This document shows, in pieces, positions 32,878 through 39,750 of a stretch of 39,750 nucleotides of DNA. The DNA is from VGRF01 sp964460485 (GTDB lineage Bacteria > Myxococcota_A > UBA9160 > UBA6930). Positions within the stretch are counted from its first letter, which is position 1; the number at the start of each line of letters is the position of its first letter. The notes under the pieces were generated by a model. It ran no database searches. It was not told the DNA's origin and saw only the letters and a program-made list of their open reading frames with translations. Location: contig CAYWRY010000026.1 in NCBI GenBank assembly GCA_964460485.1, positions 1-39,750 on the forward strand. Direction: 5' to 3'. The position numbers and the translations under genes are program-made.

Positions 32878-33966
32878 TCAGCGCAGCGTCTTCATCAGCT
32901 CCGCGAGGCACACGGTCGCGGGGTTCTCGAGCCAGATGCGCTGATCGGCGGGCATCTCGCCGCGCGCGACGCTGCGGTTCATCACGCGCACCACGATCGC
33001 GCAGTAGCGCGCTGCGGCGAGCACCTCGTAGTAGCTGGTGTCGCCCACGCGCACGCCGGCGTGCCGCTCGTACAGCGCGCGCTGCTCCTCGCGCGTCGGC
33101 TCGCCCGGCAGGCGCGGCACGCCGCCCATCGACTCGTGGCTCCAACGGTCGAACATCAGCCACCAGCCGAGATCGAAGGCGCGCGGCGCGATCGCCACGT
33201 TCTCGAAGTCGGTGACGCACACGCAGCGGAAGTCGCTCCAGATCATGTTGCCGATGCGCGAGTCGCCCCAAGAGAGCACGAGGTCCTCCGCGCGCTCTGC
33301 CGGGAGGTTCGCGCGCAGCCACGCGAAGGCCTCGCTCATCAGGGGATGCTGGCGCCCGGCGAGCTCGCGCTCGGCGTACTGCTGCCACAGGTCGAGCTGG
33401 CGCAGGGTGCCGGGCCGCACGCCCGTGGGCGCCAGCCACTCGAAGCCCGCTGCGCGCCAGTCGACGGCGTGGATCGCGGCGAGCACGCGCAGGCCGTCGC
33501 CGACGAGCCGCGCGCGCTCCTCGGGTATCGCCTCGGCGAAGAATCCCTGGGCGGCGTAGGGCGGGGCGACGCCGGGGACGACGCCGTCCACGAAGCCCAT
33601 CACGAAGAACGGCGCGCCGATCACGCCCGCGTCGCGCTCGAAGCCGACGAGGGGCGCCAGCGGCACCTGGGAATGGCGCGCGAGCGCGTCCATGGTGCGC
33701 CACTGAATCTCGATCTCGACGTCGAGCCCGGGCGCCTGCACCGGGTAGACCGCGGGCTCGGGCATCTCGCGCCGCAGCACGTAGCGCTCGGGCTGCTCCG
33801 CGCCGGCGCGCCGCACCCGCGCGTCCAGAGCGATCGTCTCCGCCGAGTAGCCCCCCGAGAGGCGTCGCACGCCTGCGAGGCGCACGCCCTCGGCGCCCGG
33901 GAGGTGGGTCGCCAGCCAGCGCTCCAGCCTGGCGATGCCTTCCACCTCGATGCGCGCGTCCGCCAA
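32878..33966 (-). CDS. Phosphotransferase family protein (APH/ACAD11-N-terminal-like)
   Basis: A 362-residue protein-kinase-like-fold phosphotransferase. It begins near IEVEGIARLERWLATHLPG and has LSGGYSAETIALDA (nucleotide loop) and YVLRREMPE (catalytic-Lys position replaced by R). The Brenner-like motif is LVLSWGDSRIGNMIW (H-x-D replaced by W-G-D, then N), followed by the metal-binding VTDFENVAIAPRAFDLGWW. This resembles the kinase half of ACAD10/11, which phosphorylates 4-hydroxyacyl-CoAs. The H to W change in the catalytic loop should be noted. I chose TTG 33966 (GGAGAG upstream); an open frame runs to 34104. Confidence 0.85.
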   Translation of the reverse strand: MADARIEVEGIARLERWLATHLPGAEGVRLAGVRRLSGGYSAETIALDARVRRAGAEQPERYVLRREMPEPAVYPVQAPGLDVEIEIQWRTMDALARHSQVPLAPLVGFERDAGVIGAPFFVMGFVDGVVPGVAPPYAAQGFFAEAIPEERARLVGDGLRVLAAIHAVDWRAAGFEWLAPTGVRPGTLRQLDLWQQYAERELAGRQHPLMSEAFAWLRANLPAERAEDLVLSWGDSRIGNMIWSDFRCVCVTDFENVAIAPRAFDLGWWLMFDRWSHESMGGVPRLPGEPTREEQRALYERHAGVRVGDTSYYEVLAAARYCAIVVRVMNRSVARGEMPADQRIWLENPATVCLAELMKTLR

Positions 33967-34120
33967 CTTCCGCTCTCCGCCGGGCGATTCCGTTTCCCAC
34001 GTAACTTCCGCGCCAATGCGCGCGTAAGGGGGGTAGCTTATGCGAGCGCCGTCACGGATCGCCGCCGCGGATTCGCGCGACCCTGCCGCGCGCGCCACCT
34101 CCATGCAGCTTCGGGTCGCA

Positions 34121-34528
34121 ATGCCGTTCGCCTACCGCATCCTTTCGGGACTCGTCGGCCTCGCCCTCGTCGTCCTCGGCCTCGCGCTGTTCGGGAGCTT
34201 CTTCGCCTATCAGCGGCCGGGGAGCGTCGCGCCGCTGGCGGGCGGTCCGCACGCCCACTACTTCGCGGCCACGGCGGGCTGTGCGCTGATCGCTTGGGGC
34301 GGCGCGCTCGGCGCGGGCGCACTGCGCAACGAGCTCTCGGCCTCGCTCGGAACTGCGAGCGCGCTGGCGCTCGTCGGGCTCGCGCTGATGCGCATGCTCG
34401 CATGGTTCAGCGGCGACTACTACGCCGCCGGAGACCTCCCGCGCCTCGAGGCGGCCGCATTCCTCGCAGCGGCGCTCGGCTTCGTGTGGCTGCGCCCGAG
34501 TCGACGCGGGCGGAGGATCTTCTCGTGA
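34121..34528 (+). CDS. Small integral membrane protein, unknown function
   Basis: A 135-residue protein with four hydrophobic segments (about 5-26, 40-60, 70-88, 105-122), connected by short loops. I do not recognise a family. ATG 34121 (MPFAYRIL) is chosen because hydrophobic sequence starts at once; ATG 34103 or GTG/ATG 34040 are alternatives. Its TGA stop overlaps the GTG start of the selenoprotein candidate (GTGA, 4 bases), so the pair is almost certainly co-translated. A membrane partner for a membrane-anchored redoxin would fit, but that is inference. Confidence 0.65.
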   Translation: MPFAYRILSGLVGLALVVLGLALFGSFFAYQRPGSVAPLAGGPHAHYFAATAGCALIAWGGALGAGALRNELSASLGTASALALVGLALMRMLAWFSGDYYAAGDLPRLEAAAFLAAALGFVWLRPSRRGRRIFS

Positions 34529-35124
34529 CGCGTTGGCTCGCCACCGTCGTGATCGCGGCGCTGTTCGCGCTGAACGCGTACCTGCCGCACTCCGCGCTCG
34601 GCCGGCGCGGGAGCGAGCGGAGCGTGCGCGCGCACGTCGCGGCCGCGGCGACGTTGCTGGGCCGGCCGCTGCCCGCCCTCGAGTTCGAGGACGGCGCCGG
34701 CCGCGTCGTGCGGCTCGGCGACCTGACCGAGCGCCCGGTCCTGCTGATCTTCGAACGCAGCGTGGACTGGTGACCCTTCACGAAGGCGCGGCTCGTGGAG
34801 CTGCGAAGCGCTCTGAGCGGAGAGCCCGACCTGCAGATCGTGTGGGTGATGGCGAAGAGACAGTACAACGCGCGCTCGGACCGCTTCGTCGACGAGTACG
34901 GCCTGCGCGGGCGCATCCACTTCTGGCGCGACCCAGACTCGCGCGCCATCGATGCGCTCGGGCTTCGCCGGCCGAACCCAGAGCCGATCGAGGCGGGCGT
35001 CCCGCATCCGACGACGTTTCTGCTCGACGAGACGGGCGTCGTGCGTTTCGTCGACGTGCGCGAGGACTACCAGGCGTGGCTCGACCCCGAGCTGCTGCGC
35101 GAGGCGCTCGCGAACCTGCGCTGA
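34525..35124 (+). CDS. Selenocysteine-containing thioredoxin-fold redoxin (AhpC/TSA-like), in-frame TGA
   Basis: Read through one TGA this is a 199-residue protein. A single membrane/signal helix (about 3-20, WLATVVIAALFALNAYL) is followed by a redoxin domain (about 46-199). LLGRPLPALEFEDG and RPVLLIFERSVDW lead to codon 83 = TGA, then PFTKARLVELRSAL. Homologous redoxins have D-W-C-P-F-C-K here, so TGA replaces the first catalytic Cys, giving a UxxT active site. The cis-Pro block HPTTFLLDETGVVRFVDV (about 163-180) and the normal C-terminus follow in the same frame, 116 sense codons with no other stop. A SECIS-like hairpin lies 21 bases after the TGA. The GTG start overlaps the stop of the membrane protein upstream. 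The alternative is a nonsense mutation or sequencing error. Confidence 0.78.
34771..34773 (+). other. Recoded TGA, probable selenocysteine codon
   Basis: The TGA sits between GTG-GAC-TGG and CCC-TTC-ACG, exactly where the thioredoxin-fold redoxin family has its resolving/peroxidatic cysteine codon. Coding sense, domain homology and reading frame all continue past it without a shift. It would be inserted by SelB and the tRNA for selenocysteine, whose genes are not in this window. Confidence 0.75.
34787..34805 (+). promoter_or_regulatory. Putative bacterial SECIS hairpin
   Basis: CGCGGCTC-GTG-GAGCTGCG forms an 8-base-pair stem (one G-U pair) with a 3-base loop that begins with G at 34795. There are 21 bases between the TGA and this G. 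Bacterial SECIS elements are small stem-loops inside the coding region with a G at the start of the apical loop, at about 16-37 bases. A smaller stem CCTT-CACG-AAGG (34775-34786) fills the space directly before it. High GC makes some hairpins likely by chance, so this is supporting, not conclusive, evidence. Confidence 0.6.
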
Positions 35125-35253
35125 GCGCCGGCTCCGGCCTGGGCGTTGCGCTGGGACTGGGCGTGCTTGCGCGCGGCGACCTGGCCGGCCGGTGGGCCGT
35201 CGGCGGCACCGGTCGCGCTCGCGCCTGCCCACTCGAAAGCGTCGCCCCGAGCT

Positions 35254-36888
35254 TCAGCTGCGCGCGCTCGCCGCCTCGAACAGCCTCTTCGCCGCCGGAT
35301 AGTCCGCCTTGCCGTTCGGCGCGCGCGGCACCCGAGGCACGATCACGAGCTGCTTCGGCAGCTTGTAGGACGAGAGCCGGCGCCGCGCGTCCGCGATCAC
35401 GTCGTCCGCGCTCAGCGAGGCGCCCGCGGCGAGCGACGCGACGCCGACGACGCGGCTGCCGAAGCGCTCGTCGGGCACGCCGAAGACGAGCGCGTCCTCC
35501 ACGCCGGCGTGCTTCTTCAGCGCCTCCTCGACCTCTTCGGGGAATACTTTCTCGCCGCCCGTGTTGATGCAGTTCGAGCCGCGGCCGAGCAGGGTGATGG
35601 ATCCATCCGCCTCGACCGTCGCCATGTCGCCGGGGAACGAGTAGCGCTGGCCGTTCACTTCTTTGAACGTGCGCGCCGACTTCTCGGGGTCCTTGTAGTA
35701 GGCGAGCGGCACCATGCCGCCGTTCGCGATCATGCCGATCTCGCCCGAGCCGGGCTTCACCTCGCTGCCGTCCTCCTTGAACACCTTCGTGGTCGGATTC
35801 AGGCGGAACTTCGCGGTCTCCGCGGTCGCGCCCTGCTTCGCGAAGGACATGCCCATGCCGCCCTCGGTGGAGCCGAGCACGTCGGCGATGGTGAGGCCGG
35901 GCAGGTGGCGCGTCAGCGCCTGCTTCACCTCGAGCGAGAACATCGCGCCGCTCGACACCATGAGACTCAGGCAGGAGCCGTCCCAGCGCCCCGGGTTCTC
36001 CTCGAGCGCGCGCAGCATCGGCTTCGCGAACGCGTCGCCGACCACCACGAGCAGGTTCACTCGCTCGCGCGCGACGACGTCCCACAGCTCGAGCGGATCG
36101 AGGCCACGCTTCTCGAGCAGCACCGCGGTTCCGCCCAGCATGTGCGGGACCATCATGCCGAGCCAGCAGCCGGTGCCGTGCATGAGCGGGGGGCCCGACA
36201 TGCTCACGGTCGCCTGACCCGCCGCGCGCAGCTCCTTCGCCAGCCGCGGCAGTGCAGCCACGTCGGCGATCGGCGAGAGGCCCACCATCTGCGGGTAGGT
36301 CTTCAGGAAGAACTCGGTGAAGCCCGAGAGCGGATACATCACGCCCTTCGGCATGCCCGTCGTGCCGCCGGTGTAGAACATGTAGATCTCGTCTCCCCGG
36401 GGCGTGACGCGCGCGGCGGGCGAGAGTTGGCGCTGGAGGTCCTCGTAGGCGACGGCGCCGGGCACGCCCCGCGAGCCGTCGCCAGCGGGCCCGTCGTCCA
36501 CCGCGACGAGCAGCTTCAGCTTCGGGATGCGCGGCGCGACGCGCGCTACGCGGTCGCCCAGCGAGCTGTGGTAGACGAGCGCCTCGGCGTCGGAGTTGTC
36601 GAGCAAGTAGGCGAGCTCGTCATCCAGGTAGCGGTAGTTCACGTTGACCGGGATCGCGCGAATTTTCATCGCCGCGAAGTTCGTCTCGCAGTATTCGGGC
36701 GCGTTGTAGAGGTATATGGCCACCTTCGAGTGGGCGCCGAGGCCGACGTCGAGGAACGCCTGGGCGAGGCGTCCGGCGCGGGCCTCGTACTCGCGCCACG
36801 AGATGGAACGTCGGCCCTGGACCACGGCGGGCGCGTCGGGGGTGGCTTCGGCGACCTGCTCCCAGAGGAACGAGAAGTGGGCGTGCAT
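35254..36888 (-). CDS. Acyl-CoA synthetase (ANL superfamily, FadD-like)
   Basis: A 544-residue AMP-forming ligase that activates a carboxylic acid to its CoA thioester. The ATP P-loop is FYTGGTTGMPKGVM (about 183-196), and the A5 region is DVLGSTEGGMGMS. Also present are PGDMATVEADGSITLLGRGSNCINTGGEKVFPEEVEE (A7/A8, in pieces) and the catalytic lysine near the end, PRAPNGKADYPAAKR (about 523-537). ATG 36888 (MHAHFSFLWEQ) is chosen over 36909 on family grounds. It lies close to steroid/medium-chain FadD3-like enzymes in feel, but the substrate is open. It is divergent from the TonB-dependent receptor, with 159 bases between, suggesting uptake and activation of the same substrate, which is inference. 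Confidence 0.92.
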   Translation of the reverse strand: MHAHFSFLWEQVAEATPDAPAVVQGRRSISWREYEARAGRLAQAFLDVGLGAHSKVAIYLYNAPEYCETNFAAMKIRAIPVNVNYRYLDDELAYLLDNSDAEALVYHSSLGDRVARVAPRIPKLKLLVAVDDGPAGDGSRGVPGAVAYEDLQRQLSPAARVTPRGDEIYMFYTGGTTGMPKGVMYPLSGFTEFFLKTYPQMVGLSPIADVAALPRLAKELRAAGQATVSMSGPPLMHGTGCWLGMMVPHMLGGTAVLLEKRGLDPLELWDVVARERVNLLVVVGDAFAKPMLRALEENPGRWDGSCLSLMVSSGAMFSLEVKQALTRHLPGLTIADVLGSTEGGMGMSFAKQGATAETAKFRLNPTTKVFKEDGSEVKPGSGEIGMIANGGMVPLAYYKDPEKSARTFKEVNGQRYSFPGDMATVEADGSITLLGRGSNCINTGGEKVFPEEVEEALKKHAGVEDALVFGVPDERFGSRVVGVASLAAGASLSADDVIADARRRLSSYKLPKQLVIVPRVPRAPNGKADYPAAKRLFEAASARS

Positions 36889-37047
36889 GGGCCAAACAGA
36901 GTGCCACACGGCCCCGACGGGCAGAACCTCGGGTCATGAGAAAGTGCTGGCGGTCACGAATTGCCCCAGGTAGAACGGCGCCCGAACTCGGCGGGCGGGG
37001 CGCTCTTCACGGGCGACCGCCTCCGACTTGCCCAGAGAGGGGACCCG
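36889..37047. promoter_or_regulatory. Divergent promoter region, acyl-CoA synthetase / TonB-dependent receptor
   Basis: The 159 bases must hold promoters for both genes. GAGAGGGGA lies just before the receptor ATG. I see no clear operator palindrome. The assignment rests on gene orientation. Confidence 0.4.
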
Positions 37048-39492
37048 ATGACGACCGCCCAGCTGTGGCTTCGGCTGCTCTCGGCCGCGGCGCTCGCGGC
37101 CGCGCTCGCCGTGACTGCATTCGCTCAGGACACGGCGCCCGCGGCGCCGCCCGACGACGACACCGAGGTGATCATTGTGACCTCGCGCAAGCGCGAGGAG
37201 TCCGTGCAGGACGTGCCCTTCGCGGTCAGCGCGAAGACGGGCGATGACCTGCGCGAGTCCGGCTCGACCAGCCTCGAGGACATCTCGCGACTCGTGCCGG
37301 CGCTCTCGGTCCAGAACCTCGGCCCCGGCCAGAGCCAGGTCGCCATGCGCGGCGTGTCGGCCGGCCAGATCGTGCGCGACCAGCCACAGGTGAAGGAGCA
37401 GGTCGGCATCTACCTGGACGAGTCGCCGATCTCGCTCTCGCTGTTCACCCCCGACGTCGACCTGTTCGACCTGAACCGCGTCGAGGTGTTGCGCGGCCCG
37501 CAGGGCACGCTGTTTGGCGCGGGCTCAGCCGCGGGGACCGTCCGGTACATCACGAACGCGCCCAACCTGGAGGAGATCGAGGCCGCGGCCGAGGGCGGCA
37601 TCAACTTCGTCCAGAACGGCGGTCGCGGCGGCGACGTGAAGGGCGTGATCAGCATGCCGATCGTCGAGGGCAAGTCGGCCTTCCGCGTGGTGGGCTACTG
37701 GACTTCGTACCCCGGCTTCATCGACGCCCGCACGCCGAGCGACACGGAGCACGACGTGAACGAGGGCGACCGCTGGGGGGTGCGCGCCTCCTTCCTGTTC
37801 GAGCCGAATGACGCGTTCAGCTTCCAGCCGCGCGTGCTCTACCAACAGGTCGAGGCGAACGGCTTCAACCGCGTGGACCGCTTCAACATCCTCGCGAACG
37901 AGTACACGACCACGCGCCCGGCGGTGAACCTCGGCAAGCGCGAGCAGTTCCGGCAGTTCGAGGAGCGCTTCACGGACAGGTTCCTGCTGGCCGACGCCGT
38001 GGTGAACGTCCAGGCCACCGACTGGCTCACGCTGACCTCGGTCACGTCCTACTCGAACCGCGACATCCTGCAGATCCGCGACGCCACACAGCTCACCGCG
38101 AGCATCACGGGCGGCTCGATCGGCCTGCCGGAGAGCATCTACACGCTCGACGCCCCGCTCGACGACGCGACGGACGTGCAGCTGGTCACGCAGGAGGTTC
38201 GCCTCGCCGCGTCGCGCGAGCTCGACCTCGGGCCCCTCGACACGTGGGATTGGGTAGCCGGCGTCTTCTACGCGAACATGGACCGCGACTACGGGCAGAC
38301 GCTGTTCGTCGACGGCTTCGAAGCGGCGAGCGGCATCCCGACCGCCGGCGTGATCGCGGGCACCGACGAGCTCTATGTCTCGCGTGTGCCCTACGAGCTG
38401 ACGCAGAAGGCGCTGTTCTTCGAAAGCACGCTGACGGTCGCCGAGATGGTCCACCTGACCGCGGGCGTGCGCTGGTACACCTACGACGAGAGCCGCGACC
38501 TGAACTTCGACGGCATCTTCGCCGACCGCTGGATCCACAATCAGGGCACCGATGCGATCACCGGTCAACCCATCACGGCGGTGAGCGAGACGCACAGCGA
38601 CGGCTTCTCCCCGCGCTTCATCGCGTCGATCACACCCACCGAGAACCTCGAGCTCTCGCTCCAGGCCTCGCGCGGCTTCCGGCTGGGCGGCATCAACGAC
38701 CCGCTGAACTCCTCGATCTGCGGCGACCCGAACGACGTCCCGACCTTCTCGCCCTACAAGACTTTCGGCGACGAGAAGGTGTGGAACTACGAGGCGGGCG
38801 CGAAGGCGAACCTGTTCGACGGGCGCGCGCAGGTCAACGGCGCGGTGTTCTACAACGACATCGAGGATCTGCAGCTCAACTTCGACACCACCTGCTCCTC
38901 GCGCGTGGTGCTGAACGCGCCGAAGGCCCGCAGCGTCGGCGTCGAGCTCGAGGTGGCGCTGAGCCCGATCGAGCAGCTCGACGTGACCATGGCGGCGACC
39001 TATCAGGACGCGGAGCTGCGCTCGACGTTGACCAACCAGGTGACGGGCTCGCCGCTCACCGGCGCCGAGAAGGGCAACCGCCTGCCGACCACGCCGAAGT
39101 TCCAGTTCTCTGGTGCGGTCAGCTACACGCAGCCGGGCATGCTGAACGACATGGACGCGTTCGTCACGCTGTCGTACCAGCACGTGGGCTCGCGCTACAC
39201 GCAGATCCGGGACCTCTCGTCGAGCTTCCTGAATCCGCTGAACCTGTTCACGAACGTGGGCAACACCTCGGTCTCGCAGCTCACGTTCGACCGCAGCCTC
39301 GACTCGTACAACCTCGCGAACCTCCGGCTCGGCCTCCGCAACGAGAAGTGGGAGGTCGCCTTCTACATCAGCAACCTGGGCGACGAGCGCGCACAGCTTT
39401 CGCTCGACCGCGAGCGCGACGGCCGCGCGCGCGTGGGCTTCCTGACCAATCAGCCGCGCACCTTCGGCTTCACGACGCGCATCGCGTACTAG
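37048..39492 (+). CDS. TonB-dependent receptor
   Basis: An 814-residue outer-membrane receptor. The signal peptide (1-26) ends AFA-QDT. A TonB-box-like segment EVIIVTSRKREESVQDVPFAV (starting at 40) leads into the plug: VQNLGPGQSQVAMRGVS (about 88-104), VGIYLDESPI, NRVEVLRGPQGTLFGAGSAAGTVRYIT (about 143-169, in pieces). The barrel follows with many aromatic strands (YEAGAKANLFDGRAQVNGAVFYND, in pieces) and the terminal GFTTRIAY ends in an aromatic residue, as the BAM complex needs. The type is that of sphingomonad/marine-proteobacterial receptors that take up non-siderophore compounds. No N-terminal STN signalling domain is present, so sigma/anti-sigma control is unlikely. Confidence 0.93.
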   Translation: MTTAQLWLRLLSAAALAAALAVTAFAQDTAPAAPPDDDTEVIIVTSRKREESVQDVPFAVSAKTGDDLRESGSTSLEDISRLVPALSVQNLGPGQSQVAMRGVSAGQIVRDQPQVKEQVGIYLDESPISLSLFTPDVDLFDLNRVEVLRGPQGTLFGAGSAAGTVRYITNAPNLEEIEAAAEGGINFVQNGGRGGDVKGVISMPIVEGKSAFRVVGYWTSYPGFIDARTPSDTEHDVNEGDRWGVRASFLFEPNDAFSFQPRVLYQQVEANGFNRVDRFNILANEYTTTRPAVNLGKREQFRQFEERFTDRFLLADAVVNVQATDWLTLTSVTSYSNRDILQIRDATQLTASITGGSIGLPESIYTLDAPLDDATDVQLVTQEVRLAASRELDLGPLDTWDWVAGVFYANMDRDYGQTLFVDGFEAASGIPTAGVIAGTDELYVSRVPYELTQKALFFESTLTVAEMVHLTAGVRWYTYDESRDLNFDGIFADRWIHNQGTDAITGQPITAVSETHSDGFSPRFIASITPTENLELSLQASRGFRLGGINDPLNSSICGDPNDVPTFSPYKTFGDEKVWNYEAGAKANLFDGRAQVNGAVFYNDIEDLQLNFDTTCSSRVVLNAPKARSVGVELEVALSPIEQLDVTMAATYQDAELRSTLTNQVTGSPLTGAEKGNRLPTTPKFQFSGAVSYTQPGMLNDMDAFVTLSYQHVGSRYTQIRDLSSSFLNPLNLFTNVGNTSVSQLTFDRSLDSYNLANLRLGLRNEKWEVAFYISNLGDERAQLSLDRERDGRARVGFLTNQPRTFGFTTRIAY

Positions 39493-39514
39493 CCGAGGGG
39501 GCGCACTCACCGAA

Positions 39515-39542
39515 GCGCCCGGAGCGGAGACGCTCCGGGCGC
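39515..39542. terminator. Bidirectional hairpin terminator between convergent genes
   Basis: GCGCCCGGAGCG-GAGA-CGCTCCGGGCGC is a perfect 12-base-pair stem with a 4-base loop. It lies 23 bases after the receptor stop and 27 bases beyond the end of the convergent carboxyltransferase gene. There is no T-run on either side, as is common in very GC-rich genomes. It probably stops transcription from both sides. Confidence 0.8.
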
Positions 39543-39568
39543 CTCGCGCTTCCGCTAGATCGAGCGGC

Positions 39569-39750
39569 TCACCACGTGTCCACGCACGGCCGCTTCTTCC
39601 CCGCGCGCGGGAGCGGCGGCGGCGAGGCGATCAGCGCGCGCGTGATCCAGCGGCGCGAGTCGGCGGGGTCGATCACGTCGTCGATCTCGAAGGTCGAGGC
39701 CGTGCTCACCGCCTTCCCGTGGTCGTACATGCGCTTCACCATCTGGTCGA
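39569..39750 (-). CDS. Acyl-CoA carboxylase carboxyltransferase subunit, C-terminal end (partial)
   Basis: The gene runs off the window edge; only its last 59 residues are visible. The end reads MVKRMYDHGKAVSTASTF, then EIDDVIDPADSRRWI, and closes with PRAGKKRPCVDTW. That is the standard finish of biotin-dependent propionyl/acyl-CoA carboxylase beta subunits, where D-[DE]-V-I-D-P-x-[DE]-[TS]-R is near-invariant. It transfers CO2 from carboxybiotin to an acyl-CoA. The stop is the TGA at 39571-39569 on the minus strand. Its neighbours, the TonB-dependent receptor and the acyl-CoA synthetase, fit a lipid or acid catabolic region. Confidence 0.88.
   Translation of the reverse strand, partial: DQMVKRMYDHGKAVSTASTFEIDDVIDPADSRRWITRALIASPPPLPRAGKKRPCVDTW

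Noticed and set aside
34795..35124. Separate 109-codon gene starting at GTG 34795
   Set aside because: It lacks the first half of the thioredoxin fold, has no ribosome binding site, and is in frame with the preceding 82 codons; one Sec-containing gene explains it better.
35125..35253. Short hydrophobic Gly/Leu/Ala-rich reading between the selenoprotein and acyl-CoA synthetase genes
   Set aside because: No start, no conserved motif, and it ends in a convergent gene; nothing to support a gene.

Overview
The window is about 40 kb of very GC-rich (roughly 70% by eye), densely coded bacterial DNA. The gene set points to a diderm: a TonB-dependent receptor, a giant outer-membrane beta-barrel protein, a lipoprotein, YheU (UPF0270), a DevBCA-type exporter, two LLM-class flavin oxidoreductases, an ACAD11-like phosphotransferase, and many SDR and acyl-CoA enzymes. 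Together they suggest an uncultured proteobacterial-grade organism, perhaps Myxococcota/deltaproteobacterial or gammaproteobacterial. That placement is inference. I saw no tRNA, rRNA, CRISPR array, insertion sequence or phage gene.

Layout. 1-9.5 kb is a mosaic of single-gene metabolic units: a HAD hydrolase, two LLM monooxygenases, a methyltransferase, a GST next to a sulfatase relic, a zinc-free MDR reductase, a VOC protein, a lipoprotein, an SDR, and a degenerate SthA-like flavoprotein. 9.5-13.0 kb is a signalling island: a response-regulator diguanylate cyclase, then two PilZ + cNMP-binding-fold proteins on either side of an orphan NarL-type response regulator. 13.4-21.7 kb is a probable four-gene operon of exported DUF11-type beta-sandwich proteins ending in a ~1,860-residue outer-membrane protein. 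This is the best candidate for an undescribed surface-assembly system.

21.9-24.9 kb is a TetR-controlled acyl-CoA/SDR unit with a perfect palindromic operator. 25.1-28.6 kb is a DevB-DevC-DevA exporter whose ATPase carries a C-terminal GAF domain with an intact NKFDE motif. 28.7-34.5 kb holds an SPFH protein, a VIT/CCC1 relic, a sterol-desaturase-family enzyme, YheU, a Spinster-like MFS transporter, a decayed SDR pseudogene, an APH-type phosphotransferase and a small membrane protein.

34.5-35.1 kb is a thioredoxin-fold redoxin interrupted by one in-frame TGA exactly at its catalytic cysteine position (W-U-P-F-T). A SECIS-like hairpin with a G-first loop lies 21 nt downstream, so it is probably a selenoprotein that ordinary gene calling would split or truncate. 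The window ends with an acyl-CoA synthetase, a TonB-dependent receptor, a strong bidirectional hairpin and the C-terminus of an acyl-CoA carboxylase carboxyltransferase.

Three gene relics (sulfatase, VIT, SDR) show gene loss in progress. The most notable items are the selenoprotein, the DUF11/outer-membrane operon, the DevA-GAF fusion and the paired PilZ-cNMP proteins.
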